NCBI GenBank assembly: GCA_947846985.1
Contig: CANTUZ010000004.1
Coordinates: 1,364,001-1,428,000, forward strand
Origin: Fratercula arctica
Taxonomy: Eukaryota; Chordata; Aves; Charadriiformes; Alcidae
Length of the DNA stretch: 64,000 bases
Direction of reading: 5' to 3'
A program made the position numbers and the translations under genes. This document shows positions 50,495-62,600 of the stretch, in pieces. Within the stretch, counting starts at the first letter, position 1, and the number at the start of each line of letters is the position of its first letter. The notes beneath the pieces were generated by a model. The model was given only the letters and a program-made list of their open reading frames with translations. It was not told the origin of the DNA and made no database searches.

Positions 50495-53157
50495 TATCTT
50501 TTAGTATAGAGATAGGGAGTTACCCAAACTTAATGAACAGCATTAATCCATAATGTACTGCAAATCCCTGGAAACTGTCAGGAGGAAATTGCAGCGTTTT
50601 CACTTGTGAAATAGTAAGGTTTAAGGTGCTGGTGCTGGGGGTGGTGCTGTAGCTTCCCGTCTCCTGCCCCCACGGCAGAGCTGCATCGCTGCTCAGTCCT
50701 CCTTCGGGAAGAGGACTCGGATGCCCGGCCTGCGGAACGGCAGAGCTGGGCTGCCTGCAGCATCAGACACCGTCACCTGGGTGGAAATACCACGAGGAAC
50801 TCCCGGAGCTGCCTGTATCCCTGGGACAAGTCGGAGGTGAAGTGAAGAGATGAGGACGCTAGAGGAGGCTACCATGGGAGCCTCTCTCCTTGCTTTTTGC
50901 CATCCATCGTCCAGCACTGGAACATACGGCACGGCCTCGTCCCTCTGCAGGTGCCAACTGCTGGGGGAATTCCCAAGAAATGGACCTCCCGTCTTCTGTC
51001 TTGTCTTTCTCTCTGGGCATTTCTGCTGCCTAAAGGCAGCCAAATACAGAGTGAACCGTAGTTCTGGAGGGACCCAGGTGGCTGGAAGAGAGGGGCCAAA
51101 ACCTGCTTCTTCCTTTCTGGAAGCCACCAGCCAACGACGAAGGCAGAAAAGAGTGAGGATGGAAGCCCTGCTGGGGTCCTCTTGTCACCGCACCATCCTT
51201 TCTTGTCATTAAACAGCACTTTGCTAAGTGACCGGAGCAGCTCTGCACTCATGCCATTAGGGTTATCTGTGGGATGGAAGGGTCATCTCGCACAACGTGG
51301 GAACCCGTGACACTCTTTTTATCAAAATGCTGCCCTCTTAATTCCTGCAGTGGCAGGTAATGATTTTTTTCCCCCCAGTATTTCCGCTGCGAAGCTGGAC
51401 ATCTGCCATCCAGCAGCGCATTCCCTGCGGAAGGTGCGGGCACAGCGATGCTCCGGAGGTGGAACGGCAGGTCCAGCCCTTCTGCCGAGGTGGCCGAGCT
51501 TCTTCACCCAGCAAGCCACGATCAGATCCGTCCTCCGGGAGAGGTGAGGGAACTCTGGAAGGTGACGGTCATCCCACCGTGTCACTTGGGACAGTCTGGG
51601 ACTCGCCGTACAGCCTGGTGCTGGGACAATGTGGACGGGATCGTGTCAGCAGTTCCCACAGATTTGTTCCCTTGCACAGCATCCTCTCTGCCAGAACAGT
51701 TGCGCTTGTGGTAGAATTTTAGTAGGTTTCCACCTTGCTGTTCCTAATTGAAGTATTGGCTAGCAATACAGAGGGGCAGGTGGGGCTGCTGCGCGTAGTC
51801 ATTAATCTACATCTCCTTGCCACGTCTCGGAAAAGGTTTGGGAAAAAATGATGCTGGCAGCACTTTCCCTCGGTGGAGGTAATTTCACAGGTCACGGTGA
51901 TAGGCGAAGGAGCTCCTGGCGTCAGGGAAGTAATTTGTTCCCAGAAGTTGGTCCTATGGCTGTGACACAGAGGGCTGGAAAAAGGAGAGTCCCGTTATCA
52001 AAACGTGTTTACGTGCAGCGTGAGAAAAACAACAATCAGAGTCATGAACGGTAATGAGGTTTAAATACTTATTGGAAGAAGAAAAAAAAAAGTCCTGTCT
52101 TCAAGCTTGGGTAACTTGGTTTAGATGTAGAAATATTTTCTCTGAATTTTCAGAAATTCCTGCCTTTCCACCGATTGCACTGATTTCAGTTTAGGCTTTT
52201 GAAATCTTTTTTAACTGGGTTTGTTTTTTTTTTTTTTTTTTTATGCTTTTGGAATTCTGCTGCGGGCAACCACATGAGCAATTTCTGATCAGTGTCTTCC
52301 ACAAAACCTTATATCTAAAAAATAATACTCTTCTAAATGCGGATTATTTTTTAAAAAAGGAAAAGTTTGGGGCTTTGGAACCTCTCGCTGTCAACAGTTG
52401 TTGTGCAGTGCAAAGACAGCTGGTGTGAGCCAGTGGTGTTAATTCTTGGGTTTCATGTGTCTCTGAGGGGAAAAAAAGTAGGGACGGGCTTCTTCGGGGG
52501 CATTCTCTAGCTAATTATGTTTTGGCACACAATGAAAGAATGTGATGTCCTTTCTTAAGTGCTTCCTTTCAACCTAAACATTGTGCAACTGGAGCAGCGG
52601 TTTAAAGCCAGATGAAAAGAGGAAGGCGAGTGCTTTTTCTGCTGCTCTGTGTCTCTTCTCCGCTCCTCGCTGCAAGCTTTGAATTAGCGGAACAGAGCCG
52701 CTGTGAAATGTTACCCTCGGAAAGGGAACACCTACAGCTGGAATTGCATTTCCTCAGACGGTGCCGTCTGTGGAAAAAGGGTAACACAAGTCAGTGGAGG
52801 AGTTTAGATGTCCTCAGCATTCAGTCACGTCACATTTAATTTTAATTGCCTTTGAACAAAAGGCATTTCCTCTTCTAGCTCAGCATTTGGAGACTCTGGA
52901 AAAGGCTTTTGCTGACTCAAAAACTTGACAGTTCTTATTTTCCACCCTTTGTTCCTACCTTCTTGTGGCTAGCTGGCTGCTCTTGTTATTAGCAAAAATA
53001 TCTTTTCTTTTTTTTTTTTCTTTTTTTTTTTAAATTTTTTTTTGCCCCCGCAAGTAGCGGTCTGGGAATACGGCTGCAAGATGTGCAAAGCGATTTCTCA
53101 GTCGTGCGGCGAACACGGAATTCGATCGCCAGACTGTGGTCTCTGGCACGGAACATC

Positions 53158-53208
53158 CAGCTTTTTTTTTTTTTTTTTTATTATTTAAAAAAAAAAAAAC
53201 CAAAGCTG
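53158..53208. repeat. T/A-run inverted repeat (hairpin)
   Basis: CAGCTTT plus a long T run, then ATTATTT, then an A run and CCAAAGCTG. The arms CAGCTTT (53,158-53,164) and AAAGCTG (53,202-53,208) with their homopolymers pair into a long hairpin in intron 2. The two arms are flanked by unrelated sequence, so this is probably not a transposon end. Confidence 0.85.
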
Positions 53209-54322
53209 TGAAGAGTCTCGGCGAGGTAGAAAGAGGAACGTCAGGCTGGGAATGAGATCTCAGTGCGGGGAGCCTGAGCAGCTCGGTTTTTACTGTGACC
53301 CAGTTGGGATATACAACCCAGCAGCTCTGGCTCCTGTTCCCGCGGTGTCTAATTAATAAAAAAATGAGCTGAGAGTTTTAATTTGGTCTCTTCTCTAAGG
53401 AGAGACGTTAGCGATCCTGACTCAGTATTCCCAGGGTTTTAGATGGGAATTATCCTAAGGATACTGTCCTAATTAGGGTACCGGTGTCAGAACCTGGTCT
53501 TGTAGGTGTATGGCGAAAGGGGTTGTTGGCCACCGCTGAAAACCCGCTGGGGCTGCTGGCGCTGGCTGAAAACAGGGTGTTTTCAGAACAACGGACTTGA
53601 AAATGATAGCTGACTTTTGGCGTGCCCGGGATAAAGTATTTGTGTGTTATTTGAAGATATTTATAGTGCGAGAATTTAAACGTCCATGTACGGCCTGCTG
53701 GTACCATACCTTGTTTTTCTGTCAAATCCCGCAGTCACTGGCGTAAAAGAAAACTGGAGGAAAAAGTAGTTGTATTGAAGCCATTAGGAACGTTTTCATA
53801 CTGAAGTTATTCGAAGAATACGTGAGTCTCTTAAAACAAGCAGATGGCTCTGAGGGACTGGCTCCTGAGCTTTTTCTCTATTAATTCTCAGTTCAAGTGT
53901 GATTCACGCTGGGAGTAGGTAAAATATAGCTCATTTAATTAAGTATATTTATTTGAGGAATTCTCAGCGGTAGCATCTGAGCTACCCAATTCTGCAGCTT
54001 TTTAAAATGAAAATTATCAGTACTATCACTCTCGTATTGCTTTAGCTAGTTCTCTGAGGAAGAGAAGAGCGAGGGAAGAATTGTTTCTGTGTTAAGTGTC
54101 TTTTTAATTGTCACGGAGTCTGACACGCAGGTAGCAAGACTTAGGCTTTGGTCCAGTCCTTAGTAGCCGTTTGGCCCAGGAATATCTCTCCTCCTCCTTT
54201 TACAGGATGAAAATTGGACCCCAAATATGCTGATTACCGCCAGATTGCAGAGGTCTGACAGAAAAGATTCACTCATTTGACGGGCTCCTTTTACGCGGGT
54301 GTGAAATTGCTTCAAGGGGAAA

Positions 54323-54352
54323 CGCGCGCGCGTGTGTGTGTGTGTGTGTGTG
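54323..54352. repeat. (CG)5(TG)10 alternating purine-pyrimidine tract
   Basis: Five CG units (54,323-54,332) run straight into ten TG units (54,333-54,352), for 30 bases of strict pyrimidine-purine alternation. Such tracts are the classic substrate for left-handed Z-DNA. It is in intron 2 of ADAMTS3, about 450 bases before the CR1 copy. Confidence 0.92.
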
Positions 54353-54807
54353 TCCTGATGCAGGGCTGCGAGCGTGATAAGTGGTAACGGGAGAAGGTGT
54401 TTTTCTGAGCAAAAGAGAAGGTTCTCTTCCTTTTCTCATCAGTGCCTAAGAGTGGCTGAGAGCGGAGAGGGAAACGATGGTTCTCTTAGGATAATAATGC
54501 TATTTTCAGGATATAGGTAAGGGACTACACAGAAGGAGGCTTTTTGGGGGGCGTGAGGGTGTTGCGTTCACTTAGGCAAATTCAGAACCCACTTGGGAGG
54601 TTCCCAGTCAGCAAATGGTGCTGCTAATTAGACAGGAATCCTGAGCTGACGTGGTGGGAACCACAAAAAATGATAGGAAATGGGGCTTTCATTCCTGTTA
54701 CCTTTTTTTCTGCCGTGGCTTTGCCTCTGCTACCGTTTGTCCAACGCCTCTGCCAAAGCAGGGGAGCCTTCAGAGAACTGCTGGGTTGCCCCAGGGCTCA
54801 AGTACTC

Positions 54808-54957
54808 GGGCTGCCCCATCCCTGGAGGGGTTCAAGGCCAGGTTGGACGGGGCTTGGAGCAACCTGGTCCGGTGGGAGGTGTCCCTGCCCAGGGCAGGGG
54901 GTGGCACTGGGTGGGCTTTAAGGTCCCTTCCCACCCAAACCATTCCGTGATTGTGTG
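54808..54957 (+). mobile_element. CR1 retrotransposon, 3' end, in ADAMTS3 intron 2
   Basis: A 5'-truncated CR1 in the same orientation as the gene. It begins near GGGCTGCCCCATCCCTGGAG and contains GGTTGGACGGGGCTTGGAGC, GTGTCCCTGCCCAGGGCAGG and TTTAAGGTCCCTTCCCACCC, with a CATTCCGTGATTGTGTG tail. It is the same subfamily as the copy upstream of the promoter, with about 7 differences over 140 bases. Confidence 0.92.
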
Positions 54958-56254
54958 ACGAGAGATCTCATGACAGTGACTGCTCCAAGGAAGTTCTCCT
55001 GGTCTTCAGGGGTCCTTGCCGTTGAGTGCCATTGAGCATCACCTGAGGGTATCTTTAGTGCCGTCAATAGCGTGCGGTTTGGCTGGTTTTAGAGCTTTGA
55101 TGTATTGCAGTGAAGTGCAGGATTTGGGTACAAATTTGTTAAATTCTTCATTGTTTTTTTTAATAATTAGCTTCACTGTTGCTTTTGAAGTCCATTACTC
55201 AAGTTGGGCACGGAGCAAGGGCAGCAGCAGGGTGCTGGGTAAGGGTGTTTGTTAGAGACCCGGAGAGGCAAAAGTTACTGCTTATACCGCTGCTGACGTG
55301 GATTCATCAGCGGTATGTGGTACCCACTGGATTCTTCTCCCTGTTGTGGTTTTCGAAGGCTGCGGAAATACCTGTGCAAATTGCAGCTATAACCAGGCCT
55401 GGCGCTTCATTTTCTAGCTCTCAATGGAGGTCTTGCCGCAGGAGCCAGCAGTTCTCTTCAAGGTGCGTGGAGGAGTTGCCTGGCGTTTCTTACAGGAGAA
55501 TTCAGAAGGCTTGCTGCCTCTTCTGGGGCTGCTAAGCAAACCCAAACCCCGGGAAACTCCCCAGCGAAATGTAAATGAGTATTTCAGGGGTTTCTCTGTA
55601 AGTTCTATGAAAATAGAGTCATGAAAGACCCGCTTCTTGAAAATTTTGGCATGTGGAGGGTGTTTTGCATGCGCTTAGTGTGTATCCCGGCGTCTGTGGT
55701 GTGTGTTTATTTGGGGAGTGTAACTGGGCAGAGCTCCCGGTGCTCGGCCACCGTGGCTTTCCCTGAAGGTGACATGTCCTTCCCCTCGCGTTGTCCCTGG
55801 TTTGTCATGGCTCGCTCAACGTGGCGGTGTGTCAGACACGCTTTTCTTCTTTCTTACGTGTCGTCTCATGCTCCGGGTAGAAGTTGTACAAAGCATTGTT
55901 ATGATAATTTATAGCATTGAGATACCCCATTGCCGTAGGGTACCCAAATGAAGATGCTGGAGAGCACAGTGACACGTACCTCACATGTGCCTACACTGCG
56001 TTGCTGTGCTCGTACCCAGACTAGCTAACGAGCAGATAATTTCATGCCCGTTGGTGTGTTAAGTGGCACTGTCCCCTGTCCTTCGCAAAACTACGCAGGT
56101 TTTTATCATTCTTCATGAGAACTTGTCAGCGGAGTGATTCAGAGTAGCTCTAACTGGCACCCTAAACTGGCAGTATTGGAAGGGGAGATGTCTTCAGGCT
56201 CGTTCCATGCCCTTATTCTAACTTCAGTTTGGTTTTGGGTTTTTCTCTCGTCAG

Positions 56255-56655
56255 AATTACGAAAGAGCAGACCGAGACCGTACGGGTTAGTGATTCCAAT
56301 TAGTACCAATGCAGATGGAAGCTACGTCTCTAATATCCTCTCTGCAAGTCACCAAAGAAGATCAGCACGGGAGGTGTCCCAGAGCCCCAAACAGCTGTAT
56401 TTTAACGTCACTGCCTTTGGAAGGGAATTCCATCTCCGGCTGAAACCCAACACGCGTCTGGTGGCTCCCGAGGCCGTAGTGGAGTGGTACGAAGACTCTG
56501 TGGAAACGGGGAAGGATGCCGGTAACACCAGTCAGGCTGGAACTGCTGCCCAGAGGTTATGGAAAAGAGAGCCCCTGTGGACCAACTGCGCCTATGTGGG
56601 AGACATAACTGACATCCCCGGAGCTTCTGTGGCCATCAGCAATTGTGATGGTCTG
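56255..56655 (+). CDS. ADAMTS3: ADAMTS3 exon 3: propeptide, N-terminal part
   Basis: Encodes the last two bases of codon 33 and residues 34-166. Landmarks shared with the ADAMTS2/3/14 propeptide are YGLVIPISTN (42-51), NILSASHQRRSAREV (59-73), LYFNVTAFG (80-88), FHLRLKPNTRLVAPEAVVEW (91-110), TNCAYVGDI (142-150) and VAISNCDGL (158-166). The last two carry the propeptide cysteines Cys144 and Cys163. N-glycosylation sequons are N83-V-T and N123-T-S. RSAR (68-71) fits a weak proprotein convertase site. The spelling fits ADAMTS3 better than its two paralogues, which differ across residues 44-82. The exon ends in phase 0 at CTG before GTAAGG, the DGL junction seen in the family. The propeptide keeps the protease latent and aids folding. 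The furin site, catalytic domain and thrombospondin repeats lie beyond the window. Confidence 0.96.
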
Positions 56656-59600
56656 GTAAGGCTTCTTTCATGGCATTAACGTCTCGTACTTTACCACTTT
56701 GTGCGTGTTTTTGTTGTTTTTAACTACGCATTGCTTAATGATATCATTTAACGAACTTCATTTCTTAAATCCCGTAGCGAATGCCTCAGTACGTATTGAT
56801 GTCTACACTCCTGCTGCTTTATTCTGGGATAATTTCTCCGAGTTTGAGCAAAGTCCTTAGCGTCACTGGCGTGAGAGAAAGAAATCAAACCTACATGTTG
56901 TTGGCTTTCCTTTTTACTTTCATGAGGTGTTACAAATGGCAAAATTAATAACAGAGTCATTTTAAGTCACTTAAAAGACGACCTTTTGGTGAGTGAATGT
57001 AGAATTTGGTGTCCAGACCGTCACTGTGTACTTCTCGGGTAGCAAAATCACAGGCTGCCCTGTAGTCCAAGAGAAGCAACAGATTTAAGTTTTAAAGGGT
57101 TTATTTGTAAAATAAGCATGCTTTTTGCTTTCTTCCATGACGCTTTGTTTCATCAGAAGGTATCATGTGAGAAGCGAGCGGTTCCCGTCTATAAACGGCT
57201 GGTTCTCAGGTCTGGTGCTGTGTCGGTTGAGAACACGTGGTGTTTCGTTGTGGCTTCGGCAGATGCAGCGCCTGGCTTGGTACACAAATCCCATATTGAA
57301 AGGCTGGGCGTACAGCGAGCCCACATACCATTTGTTAATTCAATCACGCGGTAAAGACAGCGAACAATACTCACCTTGTGCTCTGTAAGTAGCAGGAGCA
57401 GTGGTGGAACATGACTGCAGCATCCGGGAAGATTAATGTGGTGGTTACTCCGCCGCTATTCAGGAGAGGAATCATATGAACAAGTCTGCAACAAGTATCC
57501 CTTCTTGGAAATAGGTTTCCCTCTTCCCGTCACATGCCCCACGTTAATGATTTGATTGCATTTTGCGATAAGTACTGGGATAGCAAACCTCCCTGCCTCC
57601 GTCGCCGCGTCAGAAAGTGCCAGAATGTCCCAAACTCCTGATGCCGAGCTTAGGGCTGCGCGCAACCAAACTCCTCGACTTTCCTTACCTAAAGAAAGGA
57701 AATAGGGGTGGTATGTACATCCGAGGTTATCAGCTGCTGTCCGTTTGGTGTGTTTTCTTTGGTTTTTGGGTTTTTTCAGGAGAATCTGTTGGCCGCGTGC
57801 TGTGTTTACATCTGCCTGGATGGATACAGCTTCAGAGGTTGTTCTTGCAGGGAATGAGACCCTCGGGTTGAGAGCTGTGTTGTAGCAGTAATCCTGAACA
57901 AAGTTCTTGTGTTAAGTGAGACAGCACTTTAAGGCAGTCAATGGGATTAAATGGAATGAGATTAAGGAGTACAGCGGCTTTGGCGGGGATTGCCGTGTGG
58001 CTGACAAGCTGCTCCTGTTGTGTTTGCAGTTAACTGAAGACGTAGTTGCTGTCTACACAAACCTCCACGTTAAGAAGACGGTAGATACCAAAGGGGTCCT
58101 AGGTAAAGAGCTGGAGATTTCCCAGTTGTGTGGGAAACTCTTCCCATACCACCCTGGAGAAGCCCTTTATGTGCTTCCCATGGTTTTAGGGCCTGGACTA
58201 GGAGAACACGTGCTTTTTGTTTGAGAAGGAGCGTGGGTAGGTGCTCCTGAGTTGCTGTGGTCTTCGTTCATCTCAGCCCAAGCTGTCTCCTGCAGTCTTT
58301 GAGGGGCTTCTTCAAGCCACCCACCACGTGGCCGGGTTGGAAACCAGCGTCGGAGCCAGGCATGGTGCGAAGCCATCACGACTCTGGTCCTTGCCTGGCC
58401 CGACCTCGGCTGCCACCCGAGCTGCAGGTCCCCGAGCTGCCTGGGGACACCCTGGCAGAGCAGCTGGTGGCTGCGCTGCTCCCTCTCCGTCGCAACAGCT
58501 CTCCTGTCAAAAGCCATCTTTGTGAGCGCTTCAGCTCGCTTACTTCAGCTAGCTGATGCAACGGTTTTTTGGAGCTCTAAGCAAGTGAGTGTGAGATAAA
58601 TAAATAATCCTGAAGATTGATGGGATTTCAGATTTATTTCTTTTTTCCTCCCGCCAGCGCCACGGTTAGCAGAAGCAAGTAGAAGTTAGCATTTCTGGCT
58701 TCTCTCTCGCTGTACTGTGCGTCTCTCAACCAAGCTAGAATATTTGATCCCCAGCGCATGCTAAAGATGCGAAGAGTGAGATAATACAGCTTAGCAGAAA
58801 CTGGAACAACGGTGAGAAATTCTAGGGCCGTGTGTCTCTTGGGAAGATGTATTTTTGACTTGAAAGGAATTCAGACGCTCTGCAGTGGAGCTGGCTAGGC
58901 TCTTACCTTTTGGGAGAAAGTGAAGGGAATGGCTCCGGTAGCACGTCACTCGCTGTAGAGCTTATAGAAGAAGTTTGGTATCAGAAGGAACAGAAAAAGA
59001 ACACTTGGCTTGCCAAAAGTTAGCAAAAGACCTCCCAAATTTCACTTTCTGCATAAGGGGCTTTTTAATCACAACTCGTGAGACACCTGCGGATAGTGGG
59101 GCAAAACCGAGTGTTGTGCTAACGTGTGCGAACTTCACAGGTAAAGCTGAATTTTGTATCGCTTAGTGTCTGCTCTCAGCACTAGATGTGTGGTTATGAG
59201 GGACATAAGGGTGCTAAAATTTGGTTGCCTGATGTTAAATATATGGACTAATTCGTATTTGCGCTAGTAAAGCAAGATTTTGCCCACAGTCTCTTCCTGA
59301 ATCTCAACTTATAGTTAAAACCCAAAATATTTGAACACTTTTGTTTTGAAATAGTTTACGTTTCTGCTTTTGCAGTGAAAGTCGCCTGCATGCCATCAGT
59401 TTTGCAAATTCCTGTCTTCACATCTGCTTAATATCCCTTGAAAATAACCCCATTTATTTAAAAAATCGCATGCAATTGTCGTAGCAAGAGGACGCTTGAA
59501 TTTGTCACGTAGAAACTGCCCGTTGTTTTTGTTAACGGTGTTTCAGAAAGCTGGTGCTTCCTCTGGTTTCTGCTGTGTATTTCTGCTGTTGTTTGGGTGA

Positions 59601-62600
59601 AAGTAGCGATATTTACAGAGTTTACCAAATATTTGCCAGAGTTGCAGCAAAACTTGTCACTGAGTTAGAGTCATGAAGCAAAAGCAGCCTTGGGGAGCTC
59701 GGGTGGCTCCGGGAGGGGTGTGGGGTTTGTAGCGCCTGGTGGAACTGGACCTTCTGGTGGTTGACCACTGGTACCCCCTACAGTTACGGCTGCTTTTCTC
59801 TGCCTGCGAGGTCCTGGGACTAAAGCCTGCCCTGCAGCGGCGATCTTTAGACGTTCGGATGGTGCTGTCGTAACGCCGAAACGTTGATCGGGCGTTGGGA
59901 AGGGAAGGAAAAGCGCTGATGAAAAACCTGGTGCTTGTTGTAGCAGTTAATGCTAGGCTCGTGTGGCCGTTCCTCAGCTGACGGTAACAGCATCCCTGCG
60001 CTCTGCGGGCATCAGAAACTGAAGCCCAGAGAAGGGTAAAAGGAGAAAAGCACTTAAGAGCTTTGATCTTACCCAGACGGTGCTTGTGGGGGCACATGTG
60101 CTCCCCCCTTGTATTTGTAGTCCATAAATTCTTGCGTTCCCACATCTCTTTTTGCCTCCTTCCTGCTTTTCCTTCCTTTTAAGTGCCTGCACGGTAACGC
60201 CTCACCTCGGTGCTCTTCTGCTCTCCATCTCGTTAGACTCGGACTTCATAAGACTTCATCTCATCAGAGTCGGGGGAGTAAGTATTATTGAAGGTTATGG
60301 AAGCCCTCCTGCATGAGTCGCCCAGCCCCTTCCCTGTTTACATCTTTGGTCCTCCCTTCTGTCCTCCGTAGAAAGATCAGATCGTTCAAGAACTTCATTT
60401 AATGTATCTGGTTTAACGTGTCAGATTGTGCTAACGGTGCTTTCTCTCCTGGATAACGGTGGGGACGCGTTTTGTGTGTCTCCGCACTGAATGAAATGTT
60501 TCATCTAACATAGATTCCTAAGCAGGGTGGTTAATCTACGCCCAGGTGAGCATCTACTGGACAGTATTTGTGCCTGACCCGCGTGGTCCCAAGGTGCTAC
60601 ACGAGGTTTAACGGCGTAACTGCTCAAAAGTGGCTGAACTTTGTCTGACCTTGTTATTTGCAGCTCAGAAAGCATCGGTATCCATCTAGAGGAGCATGTG
60701 GTTTAGGAAGGTGGGAAGATAAGTGCAAGGTGTTCAGGGAGGTGGAACTGAGTTGAAAGCAGATTTGGCAGGTGGCAGTTTCAGGGGTGGCTTGTGCCTG
60801 GTCCAATGCTGCAGAAAATGACCCGCCTCAAAAAAACATCACAAATGTTTCAGATCGTGAATAAACAGACCACAGGAAGCACAGTGTATAGAAATAACAA
60901 AGCGAAAGCTTTAGATCAGTCTCTACCTCTTGTTGTAGAGAAAATGACTTCAGTTTCTCAATTAGCTTTCTGCCTTTTGTAACAAAAGCCAAAGGGTTGT
61001 TGGTATGCGATGCCTTTAGGTTGAGCTTATGCTTTGAATTGTGTTTTAGAGACCTGTGCCTCCTTGTTTGAGTTGGGATCTGGTTTATATTCACATATAT
61101 GCAATGCCAGGCGTGAATGTTGTCTTCCATTTCCTATAGAGCATTGACCTCACTTGTTTGAAAGGAAAGGGCCGGACCCCGTCACTTGTTTTGTTAATTG
61201 GAGAACCACGTCCTTCCATTCCAGGGCTCATAGACTCATTTGAAAGTACAACTGTTCTCGAATGACAGATCTCCAGTAGCCTACCTGCCTGCAGCTGTCA
61301 AACCGGGGAGATCCTCGAAGACAGGCCAACTGTCAAGAATAAAAATCCCCAGACCCGCTCAGATCTGTCGTTTGCCATGGGTTACTCCTCACTGGCTTAT
61401 TGTCATCCCCGTTTTCTGAGGATACCGAGACTTGAAGAAACTCGTGTGCGTCTTTACGGTCAGTGGTTTCGCACAAGTTAATGTGCAGCGGCGGGCATTT
61501 GGGGAGTTCTTATCGGAGCTTGGTTTTGATTATCTGCCGTGACAATGCCCCAGCACAGACAAAAAAGAAGGGGCTTCTTAAACGTTAACCTTTGACTTTG
61601 TGTCTTCATTTCACCCTGTGTGAAAGGGAGCGGGTGGGAGTTTCCTACCCTCAGTAGTTTTGCCATTCCTTTCATTAATGATTACAGAGTTATTTGAAGT
61701 GTCTGAAGGAAGGATGTAGAGATGTGCACAGTTACTTTCCTTGGGCAAATACATTTGAAATACAGGCTGGAGTACCTCAGACTAGAGATACTTGCACAAG
61801 GACCGAAGCCTTGGTTTAGGAAAAGCCTTAAAAATATGTTTAAGTTCAGGCACGTGGTTAAGTGCATAGCAGCATCTAAGCAGATTCAGGGCGTTTTGAT
61901 TTGTTTCAAATGCTTTTTTCCATCAAGACTGAAGGATTAAGGCTTATTTCTTGTTCCCCTGTTTGTACTAATGTGTTGTTTCAACATGTTTTCCCCCGAG
62001 CTGGCCAGACGACGTTAGTAAATGGAGAACCAGCTTTCTAGGAGCTGGTGGCATGCTCCGTGCGGGTGGCAGCGGTGTCTGGGGCTGGTGGAACGTTCGT
62101 CTGTTCATCCTACCCTGCCCTTTTCCGCTCTTCCCACAGTAATTACAGCCCTCCAGTGAACTCCCTTAACCTGCCCTGCCTCTTCTTACCGCCTGCCTTC
62201 TGCTGTTCTTGGCAGCCCCAAGGACTTATTAACTGGGCTTGATAGATTGCAGCTGCCTCTTCGGGCGGACGGAGTCCATCTGGTGACCTCAGCCCGTCCT
62301 CCCCGTTGGACTGAGCAGCCTTTGGTTCACCATCAGGCTGGGCTTGGACTTCATCCCGGTCACCTCTCCAGAACGTAGCACTTCCTGGAGGCTCCTACAG
62401 GCTTTTCGCACATAGCACATCCATAGGAAAGAGGATTTCTCGAAGTTCATGAGCTCCAGAAACTTGGAAAAATGCTGTGCCATGGTGTCACTTAAACAGG
62501 ACTTCAGGCTTCTTGCATAAAACACTGAGGGAAGGAGGATTGAGAAGGGAGGTGGTGGGGATTGAAGTAAAATGTCAATATAATGTCAAATAATATAACG

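Larger units (their letters stand above)
48637..56254 (+). other. ADAMTS3: ADAMTS3 intron 2 (7,618 bases)
   Basis: It starts with GTGAGT and ends with a TTTTCTCTCGTCAG acceptor (56,241-56,254). TTCTAAC at 56,216-56,222 is a likely branch point. Contents are a 32-base tandem duplication at 49,319-49,382, an AT-rich duplicated stretch at 50,458-50,494, a 19-base T run at 52,224-52,242, T-rich sequence at 53,002-53,043, a hairpin at 53,158-53,208, the (CG)5(TG)10 tract at 54,323-54,352 and a CR1 copy at 54,808-54,957. I found no further exon or nested gene. Confidence 0.85.

Noticed and set aside
57916..58561. Possible additional exons or a small gene in intron 3 (frames on both strands)
   Set aside because: The peptides do not resemble the next ADAMTS3 exon or any family I recognise, and no convincing pair of splice sites frames them.
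59657..60145. 163-codon minus-strand frame as a gene or processed pseudogene
   Set aside because: No recognisable similarity, no poly(A) tract or target-site duplication, and Ser/Arg/Thr-rich composition typical of a chance frame.
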